Assembly: GCA_000320545.1 (NCBI GenBank)
Contig: ADNK01000276.1
Span: forward strand, 1-32,500
Direction: 5' to 3'
Length of the DNA: 32,500 nucleotides
Source: Bigelowiella natans CCMP2755
Lineage: Eukaryota > Cercozoa > Chlorarachniophyceae
Positions 10,677 to 20,667 of this stretch are shown one piece after another. The notes beneath the pieces are model-generated. The model was not told the DNA's origin. It saw only the letters and a list, made by a program, of their open reading frames with translations, and did not search any database. The number at the start of each line of letters is the position of its first letter. Position 1 is the stretch's first letter. Made by a program: the position numbers and the translations under genes.

Positions 10677-13600
10677 CTATCCCCGAACCATTGGCAACAA
10701 CACCCCTATTGCGGCTAATCCAACAGCTACCATGCAGATTCCCTCGCCGTTCAATCCGACGACCGCTTCATTCATGGTTTCTGGTTCTCTGTTGGACATG
10801 TGTGTAATAACTTGCTCCTCTTCCCCAAACGATGCGGTCATTGAAGATATACGGACTATGTTCTGGGGCATCAGCATTACTGAAGGATCTCTTGGTGTCG
10901 AAGGGGGTTGGGAAGTAGAGTTTATCGTCGCTGGTACCCTTCGTTTATTCGGAGGAGATGTAATCTCCACGGTGTTGTTGCTTTGCCTGTCAAGCATATT
11001 GCCTTTTTGTCGCTTCTGCTCTTTCTCAATTCCCCCCGATTTTGGGGAAGCGAAGGAGTTGCTTGGGGTGGGTTTAATGGTGTTTCGAAATCTCGACTCA
11101 TCCTCGAGCGTCTGCCTCTTTTTGGAAGAGATGTTTTTTCTGCTCTTGGTCGCTCCTGTTGATCTAGCCTTCCGTCGCGGGGACATTAGATGGCGTGTTG
11201 ATGGTGACGCAGCCTTCTTCTTGAGCCCATTTCGAGGAGATTCTGGCTCAGATGGCGTTGATTTATTTTCCGAGTTGATATTAATATGGATCTCGAGCAT
11301 ACGGTTTTTCGTCGCTGAGGCTGTAATTTTCTTCTTTTTCTTTTTCTTCTTCTTTCTATTTCTAGATTTTACTGCAAGCTTTGGTTGCTGTAATGATGCC
11401 TGCTTTCCTCCTTGGTCTTTTGAATCACCAGCAGCATGTTTCTCCTCGTCATCCTCCCCGTCTAACGCAAGTAGATCTTCTTCACTTTGGGAGAACTTAG
11501 CATTCATCACCGCGTTAAGCCAGAGACCATCGGCAGTCCTGGCCGCCATTTCGTCTACGAGCGCTAGCCTTTCTTTGTGAAGTCTTTCTCGCTCGTTTTC
11601 TACTTCTCTCATCGCTTCAACTTTCTCCCTCCATATCCGGGCCTTCTCCTCCTCTAACAGTTGGTGATACTTCTCCATCAGCTCAGCTTTACGCGCACTT
11701 TCCCGAGCAGAATCGCGAGTGCCTGCCAACTTCTCTTGCTGCTCAGCTAGCTCGGGCTTCTCTCCCTCGAGAGATTTGAAGGATTCGGCCGAGTTTTGCG
11801 TGACAACATTAGTCATGTCTGGGGCATTTTCACTTGTTAATCTCTTGTTCTTTAGTTCCCTCGGAGCCCTTTGCGAGGCTTGGATTTGTAACTTTCCCAA
11901 GAGGTGACTCATCAGCAACCTCTCTTTCTCTCTTTCCAGCTTCTCGCTCTCGAGGGCATGTTGTCGTGCGCTCTCCTCCGCCTGTTTTCGCTCTTGCTCA
12001 ATCCTGCATTTTTCTTCTTCAAGACTAGTTCGGTCACGTTCCAACTGTGCCTCTCGCTCGCAATGAAGTTGAGCCCTGTGTGCTATTTCTGCCCCTTCTC
12101 TCTCTTGCTTCAATTGCTCGCGCTGCAGTGCTTCTTGGAGTTCCAAAATCCGCCGTTTCTCCTCTTCATCTGCAGCGGAAGGAGGAGACGCCGCGTCTCT
12201 TTGCTGTTGCTGCTGATCTTCGATGTTGCGCTCCAGTTCGATCTTGATGGCATCAAGTTCCTTCGCCTTGTACTCCAGTGTCTCACTGTCGTTCTTCAAT
12301 TTCTCGAAATCGGAGGCGAGAGAGTCCATCAGCTTGGCTTGTTTCTCTTCGATATCCTTACGTTCTCTCATTTCCCGCTCAAGATCTATTTTTCGGCCAA
12401 AAAGAGCAGAGCGCGCTGAAGCTAGTAGCACCTCCTTGGTGGCTAGAGGCCTCAGGGCCTCCACAAGCATGGCGGTCTCATCATGCTCCACTGTTATCTT
12501 CTCCTTTCTTTCTTCCCCTTTCGTTTCCGGCTGCTGTCTAACTACCGCATTGGGAGATGTGGTCAATGGTTGTTGCTGCTGCTGCTTCTGCTGCTGCTGC
12601 TGCTCCTGATACTGTTCCAGTCGTGGCGGTCTCGACTGATTCGCACGATACCCATTGCTTTCATAGGAGTCAGTGGGACAGTGAAGATTAGCTGTATTCT
12701 CCTGTTGAGGGTGCTCATCTTGCTCGCTGCTATGGCTCTCGTTGTCGTAGCTACCGATTGTGTTATGAGTTTGCGCAGAACCGACAGTGGCGCTCATGCT
12801 AGCGACGGAGCGATCTCCTTTATTGTCTTCTTGTATTCCAAAAGTTTCCTCTCCTCCTCCTCCTCCTCCTCCTCCTCCGTCAGATAAAGGATCTTTATTG
12901 TCTTTAGACTTCCCTTCGGCCACATCGTCGCTCACTTTGATCACGCCATTAAAGGTCTCGGAAAGGGTAGACGACGCACTGGCCTTTTTGGATGGCGGCT
13001 GGTGTCGATGCTCCACCTCAGCGGTTTGCTCTCCTTGATTCCTATTTATCTCCTTCCTAGATTTCGTATTATCCGAAGATATCACCATCATTTTCTTGGT
13101 CTTGGAGATGGAAGAGCTCCGCTCAAGCAGCTTCCGCTGAATTTCACGCTCTGGTGTTCTAGAACGAACGTCGATCGACCACCGACGTGGTTTTCGTATG
13201 GTGCGCGGTCCATTTGCCGGTGAAGATGCTCTGCTGGCCACATCGTGAGCAGCATTGTCACCAGCAGGAGTAGTATTGGTGTTATCCCCCTCATCTGCGC
13301 TCATTTTATTCCCCAACCCTTCTTTCACAATATCGGTTTTCTCCCGCGCCACGGCGAACGGGCTTGTTCTCTTGTGGCTCTGATGACCGCCCAGTTCTTC
13401 TTTCCTATCTTTTGCTCCTGTGACCATCATCGATGCGGTTTCTGCCTCTGCAAAGTCTACTGCAACTTTTGGTTTTGGAAACGTGCGGTCGTCGCTGTAG
13501 CCACTGTCTGTGGGAGATGACGGTGCATGGACCACTCCTTCCAGAATGGCGTTTGTTGACAGCGACGTATGTTGTGTACTGCGATGAAAGCTGGGCTCTT

Positions 13601-16600
13601 CCTCCTCCTTCTTGGCCGCTTCGACAGCTGCAGAGGACATCATATCGAAGGAGCCTATGAGTGATAACGGGTAGTAGTAGCAGCAGCAGACTTAGATAAT
13701 ACGAACGAGGGTGGAAAGTGCACAAGCTATCACCACAGTATTCTGTTTTTAGGAATAGCCGAGATACAGAGATTGTAATGGCATTCATTGCTATACAGGT
13801 AACACCCCAATCCCCTCCCTCTCCCTCCTCTTTCTACTCTTTGCACACAACCACCAAAGACCTTGTTCCTTCAGTTCTTGGAGATCGTCATCGTCAGGCG
13901 TAGGGAGAAGTTTAGGTGTATTATCATCAGTTGATAATTCTGCCTTTGCATTAGATTTCGTGAGCATAGCTGCTTCTCCTCCAGATACGACTTCCTCCTT
14001 GTCGTTGACTAATCGAACAGCGTCATCACTAGCCTTATTTGTTACCTTCGACATTGTCATGTCCGGGTTCTCGCAAGATACGCTTCCTGTGATTAGTGGT
14101 AAGTCAATATTAGTACAGGTCGGTTTATTTTTCTTTCTGTTACAACCTTTCTGCTCGATTTTGAAATCCACTGTTACCGTTGCCGGTGCTGCTGCCAGTG
14201 GGTCGTTAACTTTGCTCCTTCCGGCTTTCGCAGGGCTTCGCATATCAGATGCATCTCTATCTTCTTTCCTTAATTCTGTCTCATCCCCATCCTCGATTTG
14301 TTGGTCCTCCAGAGAACTAGCTATCCTTGTTGTTGTAGCTGTTGTTGTCTTAGCAAGGATCACATTGCTAGCATGTCCCTCCTTTTTACTCCTTGAAGCG
14401 TCATGCTGCTCTGACTTGTCCTCGATTCCGTCCTCTCTTCCTCCCGCTCCTGTTGCCATGCCTTTGCGTGATTTCCCATAATCTCCAATATCATCTAATG
14501 GCCTCATTACTTGAGTATGAGGCTTAAGAGTTCCGCTTGGAGAAGTGATGTCAATGGACCACGTTTTTACCTGACGCGTTGGCTGCACAACTTCATCTTC
14601 AATGATGATCTCTTTGACAGTCTTCTGCTTATCGTTGCGTCCACCACACTGAATGCCTCCGTCTTTGCAAAGCCCATCCTACATAACACAAGTAAATCGA
14701 CGTGATATAGACGTCCAGATTGTACCGGGTGATAATGATGAAAGTGGAATATTCGCGAGAAACATGCTTGCCTCTATACACCTCAATAGAGAGTAAATGA
14801 GGGGGTAGTAGTAATAATGTATCTATATCTAAAACAACTTCCACCTCGCTCTTATAATCATTATATCCCTTTCCTTGCCTCAACTGCAAAATCTCGGCTG
14901 CCGGTGAACCTTGACCAATTCTAGATCGCGAAGGGTTCTTTTCATGTGTTGATTCAGTGAAGGAGTCTGGTTTGATTTCCGCCTCCACATGCTTCATGAT
15001 CGGTCGGTTGTCTTCTATTTCTTCTTCCTGACCATCCGCATTTTGCTGCACCACATTCTCTTCCTGTGATTTCTCGTCATCGTTGCTCCCCCGTTTTCCT
15101 TCTATCCGCCTTCTAATGCGGTCTTCTATACTCTCGACATCAGGCTTATTCCCTTGCTGCTCAAGTGCATCGTGTTGCAACTGTTCCTTCTCACGTGCAG
15201 GAGGTGTTGTAGACGGAGAGGCGGCGGTGGTTGTCGCCGTCGTAAGTGCCACCTTTGGCAATACTTCGTCATTTACTTTGCCCGAGCTATCTGTTGTCAG
15301 GGGAGCAAGGGGCTGTTCTTGCTGTTCATGCTTCCTCTCTATCAAATCATCTCTTCCATCGCCTTGACTGATGTCCGCCTCTATGTTCCTGACGATCGTC
15401 TGGTTGTCTTCCACTTCGTCTATATTAGCATAAGCATTGTGTAATGGGATCTTTTCAGATGTAGGAAGAGTTGCAGACGGAGTAGCCGCAGCGGTGGTTG
15501 TCTCATTTGTCATGACTGTAGCTGTGGCTGTTTTGAGGTCCACCTTTGGAGGTACATCGTCATCGACCTGCTTGATATCCGCCTCCACATGCTTCATGAT
15601 CGGTCGGTTGTCTTCTATTTCTTCTGTCTGACCATCCGCATTCTGCTGCACTATATTCTCTTCCTGTGATTTCTTGTCATCGTTGCTCTCCCGTTTTCCT
15701 TCTATCCGCCTTCTAATGCGGTCTTCTATACTCTCGACATCAGGCTTATTCCCTTGCTGCTCAAGTGCATCGTGTTGCAACTGTTCCTTCTCACGTGTAG
15801 GAAGTGTTGTAGACGGAGAGGCGGCGGTGGTTGTCGCCGTCGTAAGTGCCACCTTTGGCAATACTTCGTCATTTACTATGCCCGAGCTATCTGTTGTCAG
15901 GGGAGCAAGGGGCTGTTCTTGCTGTTCATGCTTCCTCTCTATCAAATCATATCTTCCATCGCCTTGCCTGATGTCCGCCTCTACATTCTCGACGGTCGGC
16001 CGATTGTCTATTATCCGTTCTTTCCACTTTTCTGATTCTGATTGGGATGGCTGTGTCGTGATTGTGCTTTCCTTTGTTGCATTTGTAGGAGAGATCATTC
16101 TTGACCCCTTCTTGGCATCGCTCCCCTCCGTGATCTTAATGCTTCGCGCGATTTCCGATTCTTCACTATTTTCGTTCACATTTGAATGTGGTTCCAAGTT
16201 TTTCATCGAAGCAAAACTTTTGTTGGTGTCAGGCTTCAGAGAAGGCTCTTTTCTGGGTGGAACTATTCGGTCCTCCGAATCTTTATTCTTCTCATCAACC
16301 TTCTTGGGATCCGCTTTCAACGCAACAAGAGGAATCGTCCTCGAATCCTCCTTGCTTTGTTGCACTTTTTGCTCCTTTTCATGAAGCGTTTCATGGTGCT
16401 TTATGTTCGGAAGCTGCAAGCTCGCATCAGTTTGTCCGTCATTGCACTTCATTTCATTTGACCTTTCTTCTGGTTCTTCATTCATTGTTTTAGAAGCCTG
16501 CTCACTGGCTAACGCATCTATTTTTGTCTCGTATGACGCTATCCTCGCTTTCGTCGCGTCAGCGGTCGAGAGGCTCTGCCCAGTTTCTTGACCACTCTGC

Positions 16601-19597
16601 ATGGCTTTCACTTCATTGATTTTGGTGGTTGTGGTGCGCATGCTTCTGTGCTGTCTTTCTTCACATTGTTTCGCCATTGATCGAGGTTCGATGTTGATTG
16701 TCGTCGCGGATCTTTCCCTGGCGTCAGGCTTCGGAGCAAGCACGTCATTTTTGGGTTGCATTCTATTATCATTGGAGTGTTCCTCCTCCCCTCCCCCCTC
16801 CCGCTCCTTTTCACGAGCGACTCGAGAGGGCACATTAAGATCTCCTTCTTCCTCCACGGGCAAGCTCTGCGCAGATCTTTTTGCGACCATCTTGGAATGG
16901 AGGAGCTGCTCTTCTTTTCCCTCCTCTTGATCGCAGTTTATAGAGGCTTCAGTTTTCTCGATGTCTTTGACTTCTGTCCTCTTCCCATGCTTTTTCTCAG
17001 TCGGAGGAAGCCCCAGTCGTGGATCGATGCCATTCGAATTTAGACTTGGGTTCGATATAAATGGCAAGAGTTCCGATACTAAAGCTGCTTCTTTTTTATA
17101 AGACTCTTCCAGAGTCCCCGCTACCACACGCCGATTTGAACCAACGCCGGTCTGTCGAAATGCGTGCACGTTGCGCTTCTGCTCGGGCTGCTTTCCTAAT
17201 TTGAAGGAGCCCTTCTCATTGTTCGACAAATTTTTTTCCATCTCTCCCACGCTTGATGCGGCCCATGTGGACGCGACTGAAGGCGCGGCTGAGGGCAAAT
17301 ACCGAAGGGAAACCTGCGAATCTTCATCCTCGGCGTTTGGTGGTGCGACGGAGGACAAATGCCGAAGGAAAATCTCTGAATTTTCATCCGCGGACTCTCC
17401 ACTCTCCGTTTGCTTTTGTGAGCCATTCACGACCGCCCCCGATTGGACGGAAGCCTCGTCGGTTTCAACTACAGCTAAATTTGACGATGACGATGCGACA
17501 GCATTGCCAAATCTAATGGCGGAATTCTTCAAAGCCACTCCCTTGCCTCCTGCCATCTCCTTCGCTGCTTGCGCTTGAACATCATAACAGCTGGGCACAA
17601 CGTTAATGACGGGGAAAGAAGCGGTAACTTCTTTCAGTTCAACACCAGTTTCATTGCAGATATTGGGCGACATGGATGATTCTGTCAATGGATTGTTCAC
17701 GGTCCTGTTACTTTGTTGGTGCTCCCTCTCTGGAGTCTTCTCTTCATCCCCATTGCCAACATCTTCTACCTTCTCTACACCCTCTCCTTCACATAGAGTA
17801 ACAGGCTTCTTGCAAACCAATTCCCCGTCCGACTTGTCAGCGACGCCAAAGTCAACAGTTTTCAACTTATCGCGATATTTGCGGTCTACTTGCTCATTCG
17901 CAGGATTACCAGGGCTCTTTCTCTTATTTACTGTGAAAACAATGCGGACAAAGCATCCTGTTAAACCTTTGACAACGGTGAAACTACCGACAACCGGTTA
18001 CATGATATTATTGACATTCCACACCAAAGAATGCTATTTAGAAGCCCCTCTCCGTCTCATGATGGGCTAGAAGCTAAAATAAAACATGAAATTCCATTAT
18101 ACCCGCAACGTGGTGTTTCCATTGCAGATTCTGTTCCGATGCGTTCCAATTCTCGGCCTCTTCTTCTGAATGCCCTGCTGCTGCCGTCACTGTCGTGGAG
18201 CGGAATGAAGACACCTGCTTCCTGCTCTTCCATTCTGTGGTGGCACTGCCATTAATAACTGCAGCACTATCACTCTGAATGCCTTGTTGAATGCCGTCTT
18301 TGAACTCAAGTATCCTTGTCGTAGCCTTCTTTTCACTTTGACTTTCTCCGATTTGCTGTTGTCCGAGGCTGTCTCGCTTAGTATTATCTACATCATCGAA
18401 AATAATAGCATGAACTTCGTCATCTTTATTGGTATGCGAAGTAGGTGGAGAACCTATTGGCGACTGTCTGTAGTGTGATCTCGGCGAGCGCTCTTGTGTG
18501 CAAGGACTAGCGACTCTATCGAGGTCCATTGAGGAATCAATGTGGGAGCCCTTACCCTCGATCCTCCTCGAATCTCTGGAGAACGAAAATATTCCATAAT
18601 GAAAAAATCAATTTTAGCGCTCTTAAAAGGATAGAGCAAAAGATCACTATAGATGATATTTGACTACACATTCTTCCTAACGTGTCATCATTCTCGAGAG
18701 ATGAAATCTATCAATTCTCATCACCTTCGTTCTGTGCGTATGTGCCCTCTAAGGTAGCTAGTGCTTCTAGGAAACTCATCATTATCATTCTCGCTTGGGA
18801 TCTCAACGGAAAAGGGCTCCGTCCATATTCTGCACCGCAAGTTGCCTCCTGCGTTGTAATGAACAGCACCTTCTTCCTCGAGATGATCGCCTCTAGATCT
18901 ATGATATCTATCATTATCTATTAATACATCTCGTTCTTCTTCCCCTTCTTCTCCTTCCACATCTGCGAATCCTTGTTTCCCCCTGTCCTCTTCTGTTATG
19001 ACTGTTCTGTGGACAGTATCGTCATTCCCAGAGTTGCTCCCCCATTTCGAATCAGGTTGTTGTCTGTGCACACCATCACGCCTAAAAAATAAGAGACCAC
19101 TGCTTCAGACGAGTCTACATATGTGTTTCATACGGGTTGGTGCACAAAACGTATTTTATCTGGGATGATATTTTGTTCTTCCCGCTCATTGTAGAACTAT
19201 CAAAAACAAAATCTCGCTGGCAGGCAGGGTTGCCGTTTCGGGAAATCGCAACTTGTAGAACTAACCCCTTATGATGACGTGTCCGTGTAGCTTCCGAGTA
19301 GCCCCTCCGAATCAAACGCACTAAATCTTCCCAGAAACCAGAGTCTTGGAAGAGAGAGCCAGGGTTTCGGATGAGAGAGTACAGTAGGCTCTCAATCCCT
19401 GACAGCTCGGGGAAAATTCGCAGAGCAAGAAGTAGGGGAATGATGAAGATGATCAACATCGGAATCATTGCTATGATCAGAATCAACTGATTCCATTCTA
19501 ATGGTTGCACTTCATTTCTTCGCCCCCCATTGCCTCCAGCGCCTTCTTGGTGGTTATTATCCTCCTCCTCCTTTCGGGAGCCACGATTTTTTTGCAT
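10677..19597 (-). CDS. Giant low-complexity, coiled-coil protein (about 2,680 aa), no family recognised
   Basis: Six exons chain in phase: 19597-19266 (or 19134), 19081-18725, 18575-18103, 17930-14845, 14678-13862 and 13654-10677. ATG 19597 begins MQKNRGSRKEEEDNN, followed by one strong membrane span (LILIIAMIPMLIIFIIPLLL, about residues 35-54). The body is mostly disordered, rich in E, K, S, T and Q, with a duplicated segment at 14972-16011. A long heptad-like coiled coil is encoded at about 12470-11440 (many E/K/R/Q-rich helices such as LEREKERLLMSHLLGKLQIQ). It is preceded by polyGln and polyGly tracts and followed by a nine-lysine run. The frame ends in a hydrophobic tail (ICMVAVGLAAIGVLLPMV) just before the stop at 10677, which could be a tail anchor or intron read-through. 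Membrane ends plus a long coil suggest a tether or scaffold; that is inference only. Exons of 3.1 and 3.0 kb contrast with the roughly 100-nt exons of neighbours. Confidence 0.7.
12571..12605 (-). repeat. (CTG/CAG)n tract encoding polyglutamine
   Basis: A CTG-rich run on the plus strand is read as CAG codons on the minus strand, giving a glutamine tract (QEQQQQQKQQQQQQ) just upstream of the coiled-coil part of the giant protein. It is in frame, so changes in copy number would alter protein length. Confidence 0.85.
12849..12880 (-). repeat. (TCC/GGA)n tract encoding polyglycine
   Basis: CTC/TCC triplets on the plus strand read as GGA/GGG codons, encoding nine glycines between acidic segments (DPLSDGGGGGGGGGEETFG) of the giant protein. 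Confidence 0.85.
14972..16011 (-). repeat. In-frame internal duplication with a 600-bp offset in the giant gene
   Basis: Copy A (about 14972-15411) and copy B (about 15572-16011) align base for base at an exact 600-bp offset, with roughly a dozen differences visible by eye in the 400-bp core. The offset is a multiple of three, so the protein repeats with a 200-residue period (GNKPDVESIEDRIRRRIEGK is in both). The 160 bp between the copies encode a shorter, diverged version (DNRPI..VEADI, then VPPKVDLKTATATV, then VEDNQTIVRNIEADI). Overall there are three units, each opening with D-N-(R/Q)-(P/T)-x-V-x-x-(V/I)-E-A-D-I, plus the start of a fourth. Confidence 0.9.
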
Positions 19598-20667
19598 TTT
19601 CTCAAAAATCTGGGTTTAATTCCCTAGATTCAGGAGGTAGCAAATTAGTAATGAAGCAAATCGCTGGGGAGGGCAAACTTTTTGCTGTTGACCCCTTCCA
19701 TACTGTACCTGAGAATAGAGTGTTAGAAATCGCTAAGCCATGGAAAGCTACAGAGATACTCCTCTCGCCGTGTCTGTGCGCTCACACCATGAATTATTTC
19801 ACTTTCTATTTCGTTGGACAAACGATGACACTTCCCGCAATTTTATTGGGAAGATCACAAAGCATAGAAAGCGAAACTACCATGGACAGCTTGGAATTAT
19901 CTTCTCTTCTCAAGCAAGGTAGGGAGGGAACAGTACACGTTAATGACGAGCTATCGGCTTAACTGCCTCAGTCGGCACTGGAAACCTGGAGGTAAAATCT
20001 GTTGTCGCATGGATATAACGCCATCAATTTGTTGATTTGCCATCCGAACGTTTGCATTTCCGTTTTGGCGTTTCAACTTCAATTCTGAACGATGCACGCT
20101 GCTCTGTCTGTAAATATGCATCTAGCGACAACACCTCGCAGCTGATTTAGGAAAGTTTTGGAGGCATTTTTACCGTGTTCGAGCCCCGAACAAAACTGGC
20201 AAGATATAGAAGTCGAGTAACGACTACAGGCGTGGGGAATGTACCTAAAATCAGCCCCTGCTTCTGCTGCTGATTCTGCTCGCGGAACGAGAGCTAGATC
20301 TAGATCTACTCCTGCAGTAGATCTAGTCTATCTGCTAAAAATCGGGCTGGTTGATACTTGCGAAAAAATATTAAAAGAATATATGTGTATTTAAAAATTC
20401 GGGTTCCTTCTTCATCGGCAGACCGTCCGCCACAACAGGATCGGGTGAGGAGGATATCAGCAATATGTCCATGAGGAACGGCCAGCAGAGGTTATACTAG
20501 ACTTACTACGCCCCTTTATCGTTCATTCGTTCATCTAGCAATACCTCTATCCCGTGCTGACTTCGCAAAAACCTCTCATTCCATACTGCAATCGTGTCAG
20601 AATTAGACGTGGGGGGAGCTTCGTTGCTCGGAAGGCATACAACCGTTTAAATCGCATCTTTAGCCAC
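19598..20667. promoter_or_regulatory. Divergent intergenic region between the giant gene and the D-threonine aldolase gene
   Basis: About 1.07 kb separate the two start codons. It should hold both promoters and 5' UTRs. The open frame on the plus strand at 19501-19962 overlaps the first exon of the giant gene antisense and has no protein-like motif. A perfect inverted repeat at 20300-20326 is the only structured element I see. Confidence 0.45.
20300..20326. repeat. Perfect 11-bp inverted repeat with 5-nt loop
   Basis: CTAGATCTACT is followed by CCTGC and then AGTAGATCTAG, its exact reverse complement. It lies about 340 bp upstream of the aldolase start codon and 700 bp from the giant gene's start. 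It could form a hairpin or be a dyad binding site; no function is known. Confidence 0.8.

Noticed and set aside
10426-11580. 384-residue plus-strand open frame
   Set aside because: It is antisense to the giant gene and begins with Ser/Leu runs from the (TC)n tract; composition is the complement of charged codons on the minus strand.
15674-16384. 236-residue plus-strand open frame, and its near-duplicate at 15083-15367
   Set aside because: Antisense shadows of the duplicated segment of the giant gene; they look repeated only because the coding strand is duplicated.
19501-19962. 153-residue plus-strand open frame overlapping the giant gene's first exon
   Set aside because: No motif and no splice support, and it overlaps the better supported minus-strand start with its membrane span.
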